Assembly (NCBI RefSeq): GCF_014839805.1
Contig: NC_051138.1
Location: 13,638,983-13,702,982 of the forward strand
Length of the DNA: 64,000 nucleotides
Direction of reading: 5' to 3'
Origin: Manduca sexta
Lineage: Eukaryota > Arthropoda > Insecta > Lepidoptera > Sphingidae
Positions 23,146 through 34,887 of this stretch are shown one piece after another. The translations under genes were made by a program, and so were the position numbers. The notes below the pieces were generated by a model that had not been told where the DNA came from, did no database searches, and worked only from the letters and a program-made list of their open reading frames with translations. Position 1 is the first letter of the stretch. Every line of letters begins with the position of its first letter.

Positions 23146-24228
23146 AGTGAGACAAGAAAAGAAGTAGAATGATGTCCACGTATTATTTATATAATTTAAT
23201 AACGGGACTACCTGCTCGGAGCATGCATCTTCCCTCAGATGCTCCTTATATAATGAATATAAAATAAAATTCAAATTTCCTCACCTGAAGGAATTAAACT
23301 ATCCCGCATACATCTAGTTCGTAAGTAATGTTCAGTGCTAAATGATACAATCGAAAATTTGTTATCTTGACTTTCTATATTGCCTGTTCAAACGCAGCGG
23401 TGGCACAAGTGTGTGCGGGCTTTCGTTGTGACTACTATCTTCCCGACCTATTTCTGTTTGTGTATTTTGGAGCAGCTGGTAAACTAGTGTTTAAGTTCTG
23501 AAGTCTGATATATTTCCTTTGTTATTGGCTTTTTCTTATGCAATGGAAATACAGCAAAAATGTGGGCACAATTTACTCTTAATTAAATAGTAGATTGAAG
23601 TTAAGCTAGTGTTGTCATTATGTGCATCGGTACTCGATGTTATTAAAATGCTTATCGATGCTGGCTTATAGAAGATGCAGTGTGGTTGAAGGCGGGACAA
23701 TCTCTAGTGTAAAAGTATATGTAAATACCTACTTTTAACTTACAAAAACTTATTCGTTGCTCTGGATTTACCATTACAGCCGTCTTGTTAATTCATAAAT
23801 GGAACACACATTCTAATGAGGCCGCAAACAGAAACACGGTTGCTTCGATGCGACGCTTTTTATAATTAAAAATTGCAAATTCAACTCTAGCATTCGTCCA
23901 CAAAGCGTGCGCGGAACTATCGTAACAAACTTTGTTAGCAGTTACAGTCTTTAGTTTTAGTGAAATAAATACATACTCTTCTTCTGTATTTTACTCATGT
24001 TGGGTCGACACTACGTTTATTCACACTTGTTGTGGAAAATGTTATTCTTAGTTATTAAAAACGTCAGACCGTGTGTCAATCCTCAATCATATAGACTTAC
24101 TTATTGCTATATATATGTATATTACGCAAACAATTTGGAACTTAAAGCAAAATAAAATGTAGGTCGGATACTACGTTGACGTTTTAGTGGTGCCGTTTTT
24201 AAAAATGGTATTATAATAGGCGAGAAGC
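23146..24228. other. Non-coding, nothing identified
   Basis: No gene or known repeat terminus seen. Confidence 0.4.
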
Positions 24229-24411
24229 CAGTTTAACTACTGGACATAATGAGACTTAACATTTCATGTCTCAAGATGGCGAGCGCAGTGGAATACCAAA
24301 TAATAGTTTATAATTCATGGTGTTGGATGTGTTTCTTTGTTTATGGGCGATCGTATCGCTTACCATCAGGCGAAAGGCAAGCTGTCGCGTCATTCAAAGA
24401 AATAAAAAAAA
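24229..24411 (+). repeat. Family B, 5'-truncated
   Basis: Begins inside the ACTACTGGACATAATGAGAC block and runs to the complete tail CATTCAAAGAAATAAAAAAA. 5' truncation with an intact A-rich 3' end is what LINE-driven retrotransposition produces, and supports the chosen orientation of the family. The ORFs crossing it are incidental. Confidence 0.75.
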
Positions 24412-25459
24412 GAGTGGCGTGGTCCGCTATACCTCGGGCAGGATACTCCAACAAATGTACCAGTCATGTCTTCTGTTCGTTATATTTGTTTCATATTCAA
24501 ACTTCGTTTAAACACAAAAGTGTTTGTGTAATTGAATAAAAACATGTCTAACTTATCAAAAACCAAAAATAGAACAGTTTCATGTTTTCGAACAACGACC
24601 ACTGATTAGGGTAAAACAAGCTGACGCCCTTAACTTTATAGTACCGCGGGTCACACGTTGTTTTCAGAGGCCAATGCGGGGTCTGACTCTTAAGTAGCTA
24701 GTGCTATTTATCAAGGTATAGTAAAGCTGCTAATTTTATTATTTTCTACCCTATTATGCATGATGGAAAACCGTAATGTGAAATTATGGGGTAAATAATT
24801 TATAAATTGTGTTTCCTTTGTCTTGGTTTTAAGAAATGAAAATATTGAAAAGTAAGTTGATTGGAAAAACAACATAGTGCTTGTGTTTTCTGAAAAAACA
24901 TTGTATTGTTTAACTAGAGTTTTTTTTTTATTATTTCTTCAGACACAAAAAGTAAAAAAAAAGGATATTATTGGTAAAACAAAATAAGAATAATTTAAAC
25001 ATAAAAAAATACATAATAAGACAGCGTAATATTTCATGGTGTAAATAGATCACTGAAAAAGCACCCCACATTGTTTTTACATTGCAATACATTTTTTTTC
25101 TAATTCACACTATTCTTAATTCAAATGTATTAATATTTTTTACTCTATTCTCAATTTAAATTATTTTTTTAGTTTGGATTTCATTTTATTACTATATAGG
25201 AAATATAATTAGTAAATTTAATAAATTTACCATACTTAGGTGTATTTTTTCCATTATAGGAATATTTAGGCCTTATTAAATGATAGGTCTATCCTAAGTT
25301 TGTCTCATAAATTGGTAACGGCCAAACGTTTCTGATATATTTTATCTGATTTAGGAGGACCTGAACTGTTTTGGAGTGCTAATAAACTACCCGTTTCAGT
25401 AGTTAAGTTTTTGTAAATATTGTAATTTGTTAAATTGTTTCATTCTATTTGTGTGACGA
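24412..25459. other. Non-coding, nothing identified
   Basis: AT-rich, with poly(T) and poly(A) tracts near 24920-24960 that do not border a recognisable element. Confidence 0.4.
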
Positions 25460-25471
25460 CTGAAGACAGTA

Positions 25472-25808
25472 ATAATAATAATAATAATAATATCAGCCCT
25501 GTATTATATACTTGCCCACTGCTGAGCACGGGCTTCCTTTACTACTGAGAGGGATTAGGCCTTAGTCCACCACGCTGGCCTAGTGCAGATTGGTAGACTT
25601 CACACTCCCTTGAAATTCCTATAGATAACTTCTCAGGTATGCAGGTTTCCTCACGATGTTTTCCTTCACCGTTAATGCAAGCGATAATTCACAAAGAATA
25701 CACACATATTTTTTTAGAAAAATCAGAGGTGTGTGCCCTTGGGATTTGAACCTGCGGACATTCGTCTCGGCAGTCCGGTCCACAACCAATTAGGCTATCG
25801 GCGCTTTT
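25472..25808 (-). repeat. Family A SINE with perfect TSD
   Basis: Complete copy with a long (AAT)n tail (25470-25492). Flanked by CTGAAGACAGTA at 25460-25471 and 25809-25820, a perfect 12-bp duplication, so a comparatively young insertion. Confidence 0.92.
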
Positions 25809-26055
25809 CTGAAGACAGTATTTTGCCCTTTTTCAATGGTGATAGTATTGTTACACACACACTAATTACAATGCTATACCAACTTAATTTATTGTTAGCA
25901 TTTCCACAATACATTATTCCAAGCTTTGCAGATATGTGATACACGTTCGGAGAAAATTATAGTTATTTGGTTGGTAGAGCGAACTTGATTAGATTTCAAC
26001 TTTCAACTATAAATTGTGGTAAGTATATGCAATTCTAAGTGTATACTGTACATAC

Positions 26056-26221
26056 GTGGTGAGAGCTGCACGGGTGGTAAAAGCGGATGCACGAAGGGCG
26101 GAAATCCCTTATTCCAATCGTAGACAGTACCTCGCGGAGCGTATAAACGTAAAGGCGCAAAAGCATTATTATGTCCGATTTTTAGAAACAAATCGTTTAT
26201 AAGCGCGGTATTTTTCCACAC
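26056..26221 (-). CDS. Candidate coding exon, unidentified N-terminal segment
   Basis: Minus strand: acceptor AACTAATTTCAG, then 55 open codons plus one base, then donor GTATGT. The translation opens VWKNTALINDL and contains LYAPRGTVYDWNKGFPP; Pro-rich and aromatic toward the end. It is GC-richer than its surroundings and is not in any repeat I recognise. It enters in phase 0 and leaves in phase 1, so it could splice to the Dpr-type Ig exon at 2968-3176 (whose leading TT completes a Leu codon), as an alternative or additional N-terminal exon to 11473-11527. It could equally belong to another gene. I do not recognise the domain. Confidence 0.4.
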
Positions 26222-26413
26222 CTGAAATTAGTTGTTTAAATCATAAACAGAAATAAAGATAGTTTAAAAAAATATATTTTAATTCAAAATTAAGAAATTG
26301 ATATTTGTTTTGAGTACACACGAATGTCATTAAGTACATTTGACTATGTATTGGAAAACATACGAGGAGAATTATGGAACATGAACTTATTTCATCCTCA
26401 GTGATTGTAACAC

Positions 26414-26595
26414 CTGGCCCTTATTCTGTATGATAGTGTAAACGCGTAACGCGGCCGTGTCATGTTATCTTCGAGAAATGTGCGTGGAATGGTATTCTGT
26501 AAGCCAAATTTCTATAGTCCTAAACATGATGCGTTGTGTTACGTGCTTGTTACGCACTGTTAAAATAACGTGCAGGATAGAGAATAAGGCCCCTG
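26414..26595 (+). mobile_element. MITE family E, full length
   Basis: 182 bp, nearly identical to 17354-17536 in the same orientation, one base shorter in the left terminus. It sits between the 26056-26221 exon candidate and a GC-rich patch to its right. Confidence 0.82.
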
Positions 26596-26599
26596 ATAT

Positions 26600-26690
26600 G
26601 ACCGCATAGTGTGCAACTCCCGCCCCGCTTGCACCGCCCGCTGGTTCCGCTGCGGATTCCGCACACCCGCGCCATTTTTAATCTGTTGAC
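26600..26690. other. Short GC/CpG-rich patch, possible 5' exon or promoter
   Basis: AACTCCCGCCCCGCTTGCAC through GGATTCCGCACACCCGCGCC is strikingly GC-rich for this window. On the minus strand it holds AAAATGGCGCGGG, a good Kozak-like ATG that opens ~28 codons before running into the MITE. Lying just upstream of the 26056-26221 exon candidate, it might be a transcription start region. No splice donor is convincing. Confidence 0.25.
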
Positions 26691-27081
26691 ATGCAAAAGA
26701 AGCTATGTATCTACGACCTCCAGTTGTGGATTTCGTTCTCAGCGTCGCTCTAATTGTACACTTATGGTAACGCTGACCATAGTGTTTAATTCGGTTAATT
26801 ATTAAATCTTAATTTTAAATACTATTAACAAATATTCAAGTCACGGGAAGACAAATGCCCTAACTCTAACGAAGTTTATTTTTGTCTAAAATACATATTT
26901 GACGCGTGAATAGATAACGATATATCATGTTTTGCGTACAACAATAGGCTCCTTATGATGCAAATAAACCCAGTGTACCATGATTGCACTAGTTACCTAT
27001 GCCTAATGCCTATTACTTCAAACAGTTACATGCATATTATGTTTATCTAGTACGTTAAACACACATACATTCAGACCTTAT

Positions 27082-27302
27082 ACCCCTGGAGGGTAGGTAG
27101 AGCTACAACTATGCATTTTTAGCCTGGTATATTCTGTCTCAAGATGTAACAGAAAGCAGCCCTATCGCCAAAGCGGGTTTAAATTCCAGATGCAGGTCTA
27201 ATATTGAGTAGAAAAACCAAAATATCAGGACAATTCTCGGGCAGAGTATCGAACCTGTGACCACGCCAATCGTAACGCAATACAACAACGCCACTGAATG
27301 AC
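27082..27302 (-). repeat. Family D tRNA-type SINE, old copy
   Basis: Family D is a second tRNA-derived SINE: sense strand starts near TGGCGTAGTTGTG (A box), then GGTTCGAATCCCAGG-like B box, a body with GGGTTTTCTACTCAGTA and CCCTATCACATCATG, and a CTACCCCTTCGGGGATAAAA tail region. This minus-strand copy keeps the ATACCCCTGGAGGGTAGG tail block, TATTGAGTAGAAAAACC and GCAATACAACAACGCCACTG head but is heavily mutated. Confidence 0.6.
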
Positions 27303-27387
27303 ATTAAAAACATGCAGGCTAGAGTAAGTTTAACGATATTAAAATTAATTTACACAAATCCAATAATATTTTAAAATGGGTGAACTA

Positions 27388-27432
27388 GTCGCGCCTCTGT
27401 CTACCCCTTCGGGGATAAAAGGCCTGAGTCTG
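27388..27432 (+). repeat. Family D tail fragment
   Basis: CTGTCTACCCCTTCGGGGAT plus AAAAGGCCTGAGTCT only; the body is gone. Confidence 0.45.
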
Positions 27433-30114
27433 TCTAAATATCAAAATAAACTAACTGCATCAGTTGCATAGTGGATACAATGAACGAGATAAAGTAGATA
27501 CTTCATCTCGAAGCAGGGGGTATACTTAAAAGTTTTGGAACAGTTCCGAATGGCGTTTATTTTAGTGTAATGCCAAGATGTACAATGTATCTATGTGAGC
27601 CAGTTATTTAAGCTGGTATAAACTTATAAAATACCTATATAGGCACAGGTGATTGTAGTGTCTTCCGTAACAATTTTGGATGTTATGTATTGGTTTTTTT
27701 TAAAAAGAAATAGGTCAACTAAGAAAATCTAAGTAGGGAATGTGGTTATAAAAAGTTGTTTTAAACTATATAAAAGTCGAACCATTTAATTCTGATAGTC
27801 ATTCACTGCTTCTTCACAAGGCTATACTTTTCTGTACTGTCTGGCGGTATACAGGTGGAATTGCAAAGTCCACGTACGAAAGATGCTAAATCCTCCTGTT
27901 TTGTGTGTTCTTTAGTGAAACTATGACTGTCAAGACTTCCTCTAAAACTCTACGGCAGCGTTTTACGGCTTGATTACGGCATGGCATATAGTAATTTATT
28001 AACGGAGTTTTATAATTATTTCTATCGTACTAATTTCTTTTATTAATATTTTTTTTTATATGGGTTATATTTATTCTATTTCGAATAATTCATATTCCAA
28101 ATACATATATTTGATTGTAATCGAATTTGACAAAGTATAAACTTTAAATCCGATGTAAAATCAAGGACACCGCAAGATGTATTACCAAAAAACAATGTAC
28201 GAGCATGCGAAAGCGATTTGGGTTACAAGGATGAAATAAAAACATTAATATCTGATTGTAAGATAAAAACATTTCTGTATGAAATGATTGATGAATGCGC
28301 AGGAAATGAAAGAATTGAACGTATAAAAGAAATGTAGCCATAGACATAAAAATATACTGTAACTGATTCGTTAGAAATTTCATATATTATTAAAATGAAA
28401 TATCATGTTCTATTGATCATATCTATAGTATAGTACGTTAACATCTAGAAAATGATTTGAGGTCTACTTTTTCTTAAACTACAAATAAAGCTCTTCTTTA
28501 TTAAAAAATAGGAAAGACGTCACTCGTCAGCTATCAGAATTAAACCGACCTGTCTATTGTCTCTACAGAAACTAACTTCGAAGACTAGCCAAACCATGGT
28601 AGCCGTTTATCACCATATTATGCACACAAACTACATTTTAGTTGGGTTCGAAATTTATTCAAAAAATATCGACTAAAGCAGAAACTACTTTATTAATCAC
28701 GTTTAGACTACTAGAGAATAAATCGATAAAGTAACAATAGCTACAAGTACTAATAAAACTAAAAAAACGTCAATACCAAGTTCGCACATCGCAACAAAGA
28801 GGTTGCGTGCGCCGCAAAATCCAGGTAGACTCGAAAATGCTGCGAAAAAATAGAGTTGAAAACTAAAATCGATGTTAGTTGTCGAACTGGCCTTTAAAAC
28901 GTCAGCAAATTGTCCTCTGACCGCTTTAAACTAGACAGATTTGTATGGATTAATAGACAACGTAAACGCCGGGGTGGTTTCAGAAATATGATGTATTATT
29001 TACGTTATTTTTAAGCGGATTCATTCGAAAAATTCCATTCATAACAGATATGGAAAATGTAGAGGAATGAAAATTCCATTCGGTAGTACTGTGAAATATA
29101 CGCCTGGCACATTGCATTTGTGGGTTTTCTTTAAATAAAAAATTATGAATATTTTTCAGGTAAGTGAATAATACACATTCAGTGTAATTGCATGGAAGAT
29201 AATATTTTAAATAAAACCACATATAAAAGCTAAATAAAAAACATTCAGTCACTAAATTAGAGAAATCTTGTCATTACGAATGACAGAAAATTGAGAAAAT
29301 CACGAACAATGAACTCGATTAATATTTACAGAGGCTCCAAAGTTTTAAGGGTTGTAAAGGGTGTTACGGTTCCTTATATCATAGGGCAGAGAACAAGTTT
29401 TGATTAACGGAGGTTATGGTATAGCATCAAGGGACTATAAACTTGAAGGCAACTTCATACGTTTACTTCCATATATAATAAACTGTTTGACCAATTGATA
29501 AATGTTTTGATGAGAGTTTGATTTATTTCGGTATACAGAGTGTTCCTTCCCGAAATCCGAGATTCAATTTAGATACTGCGGACCCTGTCTGAGAAAGGTT
29601 CCAAATAAATTGACAGAATTTCGAGAAATACGATGTAGTACGTGGTAAATTATATATCGTTGGTAGTTTTAATTGCATAATATAAGGCACACACATATGG
29701 CTTTAAAAAAAAAGTATATACATTTTTGACAGATCGTGTTGTTGAGGAGTTCCCTGCGCCGCTTTTTACAGCGATAACATGTTCTAAAGTGGTGGTAGAT
29801 TCATGACGATTCAAAATAGCTTGTGTTAGACTATTTGAATAAAGAAAAACTCAATTTTAGCGAACTATTCTAGACTATGTTTATTCTAGGCTTTGTAAAA
29901 ATGATAAATATTTTTGAAATTCCAAAATTAGGCTGATTATAGAGCACTACGCATATTATTACGATTTTAACAATTTAACAACATAACTACGATGAAGGAA
30001 TATATCGTGAAAAAACCTACGTTTAAGACTTCTCCATAAGAATTTGGAATTTATGTAAATTCTACCATTCAGCACATCCAAGCTAGCGGGGTGGAGTAAG
30101 GTAAGTAACCATCT
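27433..30114. other. Mostly unassigned AT-rich sequence
   Basis: No exon is convincing. A patch at about 29730-29850 (TTGTTGAGGAGTTCCCTGCG, GATTCATGACGATTCAAAAT) looks like a dispersed-repeat end I have seen in lepidopteran DNA, but I cannot name it. The 79- and 90-codon minus ORFs lack motifs. Confidence 0.35.
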
Positions 30115-30208
30115 CTGGGCCCTTATTCTCTATCTCGCACGTTATTTTAACAGTGTGTAACAAGCTCGTAACACAACGCGTCATGTTTAGGACTATAGAA
30201 GGGCCCAG
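30115..30208 (-). mobile_element. MITE family E deletion derivative, 94 bp
   Basis: Retains one terminus and about half of the body, then ends in GAAGGGCCCAG, so that both ends are now the CTGGGCCC type and perfectly complementary over 8 bp. This is a new short form rather than a random truncation. Confidence 0.7.
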
Positions 30209-30934
30209 GATTATTCTGTAGTAATGGAGGCCTAGAAACAAATGAGGACAACTGTAAATTTTAGAATCAAATAACTCATTGTTGCTATAGATACTATCAA
30301 AATGTAATAAAACTACCAATATCATTTTTATTTTTTTTAAACCTTTATTTAAGGAGCTTGGTCTTTATTTCACGACTATGTCGCTCCGTACGTCTACGTT
30401 TACCCTTGGCTACTAACTTTTGATGAAATCAAAATATTTTTTAATAAAGCCTTAGCCTCTTTTGATACAGGAACCGACAATACCAATATCATTTACCCAA
30501 ATGAAGCCGTCTATCATCTCGTGAATAAAAAGCCTTTCAAAATCATTCACGACGGAATGATTGTTCGAATGTAATATCCTGTAGAATATTAAATGTATAT
30601 CTCTTATTTGCTCGTATTTTTATATTTTGTTAAAATTTATGAATAAATGTAACAATTGTAAGGAATTGTTTTATTTTGCTTATTACATATGAATCAAAGT
30701 TAGATATGTTCTAAATTCATTTTAGGTAAGATTTTCCTTAACCGACGAGAACCTAAATTATTACATAGAATATATCTTACACACTGAATAGGACACTTCA
30801 CTAGCTAAAAGGACCAATTTCTTATCGAACACCTAACAAAAGCTACTAATGGTAGCATTCTGAATCAGAAAGTTAGATTTAAGACCAATCTGGACTATTC
30901 GTAATTTATCATGAAGATTTATATTATTGCCATT
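30209..30934. other. Non-coding, nothing identified
   Basis: AT-rich; no element recognised. Confidence 0.35.
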
Positions 30935-31140
30935 TACACCTTTTATTCCCGGTGGATTCAACAGCGTTGCTGCGCTGCACATTGGTACTGTAATTGCTAC
31001 CAGTGCAGCAACTTTTCGCAAGATTATTTCACCCCATGATATGATATAAATTAAAGAATTCGGGTTGATACTGAGAAGAAAAGCCCAATATTTCTTTTCC
31101 CAACTCGGCTTCGCACACGAGACCTGATCGAAAGTCCAGC
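30935..31140 (-). repeat. Family D SINE, degenerate
   Basis: Recognisable from CTTTTATTCCCGG (tail), GATATGATATAAATT, GGTTGATACTGAGAAGAAAA and GCCCAATATTTC. A ~60-base middle segment is replaced by unrelated sequence. The 105-codon ORF across it is not a gene. Confidence 0.5.
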
Positions 31141-31470
31141 TAAAGTACAACTACGACACCGAAGTAAAATTTTATTTTAAAGAGAAATATTTTTAAAAAG
31201 TCGCAGTCTTTTCTATTTAAGCTGTATAGCTAAACCCTTTTCTGTGCCAATGTAGGCGTCGCTCATAAAACCTAGCAGTTCAAAGCCGAAGAAGCCAAGA
31301 CTTAACGCCACCCCACGATTGGACGGTTCGAGAGATTTACGTTTGAGTTTAACGCCTTGTTAAACGCTGGTTAAAATATAGATTTTTAAATTACTAATTA
31401 TTTTATCTATTATCCTTTTTTTATCAGGCCATCCTAGAAGGAAAGTTATGTATTAGAGTACTACTCATTT
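31141..31470. other. Unassigned, slightly GC-richer patch
   Basis: 31290-31370 (AGACTTAACGCCACCCCACG, GACGGTTCGAGAGATTTACG) stands out in composition; no ORF or repeat match within the window. Confidence 0.3.
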
Positions 31471-31471
31471 A

Positions 31472-31560
31472 TTAGCATTTGCTCGCAGCTCCGCCCGCGT
31501 GGAAAATTTTCCTTAGAATACAACTAGCTTATATTATATTATTATTATTCTTTTGGTCCA
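31472..31560 (-). repeat. Helitron-like 3'-terminus fragment
   Basis: TTAGCATTTGCTCGCAGCTC then CGCCCGCGTGG is a mutated inverse of the AAAAGCTAG 3' end and its hairpin. No 5' end found. Confidence 0.4.
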
Positions 31561-31758
31561 AGGTTATGTCGCACTAAATAACAAAAATCGGTTCAATATT
31601 AGTCGTGAAAGCATAATAGACAACGGATAGACCGATTACGAATTTTAATGCATCACTAATGGATAAAAACATTTAATTCCTTAATAAAACAACGAAATTA
31701 AGTTACAAGTCACAATTTTCACGAAAGAGAAATTTCTACTGTCTCGTTTTGTACAGAA

Positions 31759-31940
31759 CTAGCTATTGCATGCGGTCCTGTTCGCATGACTTTTTTTCCG
31801 GGATACATATTTTAGTGGGATAAAAGTGGCTTATATTCTGCAGTAGTAAGTACCTTTCTATTGGTGACAAAAAATCGATTTATTAGTTCCTGAGATGAGT
31901 GCATTCAAACAAACTCTACAGCTTTATATATTGGTATATT
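31759..31940 (-). mobile_element. Helitron-like element, ~180 bp
   Basis: The left edge is A followed by CTAGCTATTGCATGCGGTCC (inverse of a 3' end with its hairpin). The right edge, CTCTACAGCTTTATATATTG, is the inverse of a 5' start. Interior has CCGGGATACATATTTTAGTG. Confidence 0.5.
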
Positions 31941-32288
31941 TAATTTCATTATACTGTCAGAGCTTTAGAAAGTTGTATTCAAATTTCAAAATTGTTTTTT
32001 TTTACAAATAAAAAACCTAAGCTTTAAGAAGCGTATTTCATACCATTGTTATAGGTTTATTTCATACCAATGTTTATTAGGATTGAGTTAGATGAAGGAA
32101 AATTTGACTGATTATTAAAAAAGTACATGTTCCATAACTTACATATTATATATTTATTAAGTGAGATGTACGTACATTGATTCTAAAGCATACTAATGTA
32201 TAAATTAGAGGCTCGTTACGTTCCCGCAGAGAACTGCGCAAGTAGTTGTGTAGGGCATTGTGCGAGTTAATAAGACCATGAAATTTTA

Positions 32289-32624
32289 TCTAAATATATA
32301 TAACTCAAAGGTGACCGACTGACATAGTGATCTATCAACGCAGAGCCCAAACCACTGGACGGATCGGGCTGAAATTTGGCATGCAGGTAGATGTTATGAC
32401 GTAGGCATCCGCTAAGAAAGGATTTTGATTAATTCTAGCCCCAAGGGAATAAAATAGGGGATGAAAGTTTGTATAAATCTTCTTAGATTTTTGACTAATT
32501 GCACTGAAATTAAACATTGGAGCTACTATGATGAAGACGTTCGCTTAAACAGGATTTTGTGGACACAGTGGACTTTTATCCCGGAAAAGTCCATCACGCG
32601 GGCGAAGCCGCGAGCAAAAGCTAG
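32289..32624 (+). mobile_element. Helitron-like element, 336 bp
   Basis: Starts A/TCTAAATATATATAACTC, contains CAAACCACTGGACGGATCGG and GCATGCAGGTAGATGTTATG, and ends with hairpin GCGGGCGAAGCCGCG, then AGCAAAAGCTAG/T. 5' TC, 3' CTAG, hairpin spacing and A/T flanks all agree. The two ~60-codon ORFs inside are incidental. Confidence 0.75.
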
Positions 32625-32821
32625 TTTACTTATAAATAAATAATACTTCCACATTTTGAGGTACAAATTACACACGTGTATAATTAGAACATAATGAGAA
32701 AATTATGCGGGCTTCTACAGAGGGTTTCCTTATCGCTCCGAGCGTTACATACTTATGCTTATATTTTACGTCACGTTACTCGTATTTTCCGTAAAAAATT
32801 GGGACCGAAATTATATAACAA

Positions 32822-32938
32822 CGGGGTAGGCAGAGGCTCAACTGATACACCTACATTCTGTCGTATGTATTCTACGGCATGACGTGGTAGGGGGCTATAT
32901 TGGGTACAAATTCTAGACTCTGGGCTGACAGTCGTTAT
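32822..32938 (-). repeat. Family D fragment (3' half)
   Basis: GGGGTAGGCAGAGGCTCAAC through AATTCTAGACTCTGGGCTGA; the tRNA head is missing. Confidence 0.6.
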
Positions 32939-32961
32939 AAATGACAGTCGTTATAAGCCAC

Positions 32962-33245
32962 TTTTTTTTTATTTGAATGATGAGACGAGCTTGTCGTTCG
33001 CTCAATGGTAAGCGATACGACCGCCCATAAACGATAAAAACATCATAAAACACCTTGAATTACAAAGTAATATTTTGCATTCCACCGCGCTCGCCGTCAT
33101 GAGACATGAGATTTTAAGCAAGTAGTTACTAACTACAATGTCCTTCAAACCGGAATACAGCAGTGACTACACACTTATGCTTGGCAGCAGAAATAGACAT
33201 TGCGGCGGTACCTACCCAGACGGATTTCCATACATCAGAAACATT
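32962..33245 (-). repeat. Family B dispersed repeat
   Basis: Starts after a T-rich run with ATTTGAATGATGAGACGAGC and extends to GGTACCTACCCAGACGG. It lacks ~20 bases around the ATGTCCAG block. Confidence 0.75.
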
Positions 33246-33546
33246 CCACGAGTAAAAACTAGTAGTACTACATATTAATTGCCCATATCTTTTAAGACCC
33301 TTATATTACTAGAAGCTGTACCTTTTAAGCATAGTACTTAGCATCAAACGCATTGTAGGTCCGTTCACGTAACAAGAAGTTAAGTGTATAATTCCATCAA
33401 GCGCTTCTTGGTATTTTACCGTAATTTAACTTAACGCAAAATTTGTAAGTGAATAAATTCATATTTTAGTGATCCCTTCAAGTACTAATTCATCTAATAA
33501 TAACTAGATTCTATTTAAAAAAAATGAGTTCATTAATATTCGACAG
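33246..33546. other. Non-coding spacer, nothing identified
   Basis: AT-rich sequence between a family B copy and a MITE. Confidence 0.35.
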
Positions 33547-33696
33547 CAGGGGCCTTATTCTCTATCCCGCACGTTATTTTAACAGTTAGTACTATAGAAA
33601 TTTGGTTTACAGAATACCATTCCACGCACACTTCTCAAAGATAACACGACACGGCCGCGTTACGCGTTTACACTATCATACAGAATAAGGGCCCAG
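33547..33696 (-). mobile_element. MITE family E with internal deletion, 150 bp
   Basis: Both termini are intact (CAGGGGCCTTATTCTC ... CAGAATAAGGGCCCAG), but about 33 bases after AACAGT are missing relative to 18747-18929. Flanks on each side resemble those of 18747-18929 (TTCGA.. left, TTCAT right), possibly target preference. Confidence 0.78.
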
Positions 33697-33975
33697 TTCA
33701 TGGTTATGATGTAGGCAAGGTAAAACAATTTGACGTACAAAGTTTTTGTGTCTGCCTGGCTGCCCAATTTCAACATGGCGCTTAAATGTAAACGTTCAAA
33801 GAAAATTCTTAGAACATTTTATTTCGAAGAATCTAATTTTAACTAGGACGCTTCGGCATTATGGAGCTCAGGAACTTGAATGTCGGTTGAAAATAATAAC
33901 ATAAGAATTCATTAAAGGACGCCGCGGCGTCAAAGTTTTAAGACCTCATGCAACTTATAAAGTCTTGATCATATT

Positions 33976-34170
33976 TATTTTTTTATTAAATAACGAGACG
34001 ATCGTGCCGTTTGTATGATTGTATTTAATACGACTAGCCACAAAAAGTAGCAACACCAAACAGCACTTTGAATTACAGAGTACTGCGTGGCACGACAAAG
34101 CGCTCGGCACCTCAGACATGACTTGTTAAATATACTCCATTTTAGAAACCATATAATAAGGGCCGGATCT
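33976..34170 (-). repeat. Family B, strongly diverged
   Basis: AACGAGACGATCGTGCCGTT, CTTTGAATTACAGAGTACTG and CTCAGACATGACTTGTTAAA follow the family order but with many changes; 3' two-thirds only. Confidence 0.5.
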
Positions 34171-34242
34171 ATTATCCTTTACCAGACTTCAGACGAAGCA
34201 GAAAACCTTATATATCGTAATCCGAGCTTCGATCCCTAGACC

Positions 34243-34395
34243 TTTTTTTGCTTTAGCTAACGAGCAAGCGGTCCGCCTGATGGTAGTAGCATCCGCCACA
34301 CATGAACCTTGCAATGCCAGAGCCACAGCCTATCCGTTGCCTACCTTAAAACGACAATATCACGTACGCTACACCAAGGCTATCAAATACTCAAT
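34243..34395 (-). repeat. LINE 3'-end fragment
   Basis: TTTTTTTGCTTTAGCTAACG followed by CCGCCTGATGGTAGTAGC is the inverse of a TACCATCAGGCGG...A-tail terminus. Only ~150 bases remain. Confidence 0.45.
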
Positions 34396-34887
34396 TATTA
34401 GAATATTCAATGTAACAGAAATCAGTTCAATGTCGACTGCAGCTATTCTGTTAGCGAGTAATTTGCGTTACTGACAGACGCTTTACCGAGAATCCGAAGT
34501 GGGATGGCTTAAGGCGTTCAGCAGAGTAATATGGTCGACGGCTCGGCGCTTATGTCGGCCGGCGCAATGTAGGACAATATAGACATTAGGTTTGCTCCCG
34601 GCTTCGTTCGTGTGGTAATCAAAGTAATAAAAGTAGACATTTTTGTCGTTTTTTTTGTCAAGTTTCAACTTAGTTTAATTGTTCAAGCATTTTTGTTTTT
34701 TGGTACCATTTGTTTAAGGTTAACTTAATGGTTACTGGTTCTTTGCAAATGATGTGTTTTTAACAAACATTTTCACATACTTTGTATTTTGTAGGATATG
34801 TCTTTGTTACGAAAAAACTGTCCAACCGTTATGGACTAGACTTAGACCGTGTCGGGGATTAACATATGCAACATACATCACACCTTC
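34396..34887. other. Mostly unassigned
   Basis: Contains at 34590-34640 a TTTGCTCCCGGCTTCGTTCG patch, another eroded Helitron-like 3' end in minus orientation. Otherwise nothing. Confidence 0.35.

Noticed and set aside
30833..31150. 105-codon minus ORF with a secretory-looking middle (KVAALVAITVP)
   Set aside because: Overlaps a degenerate family D SINE and has no splice sites or conserved motif.
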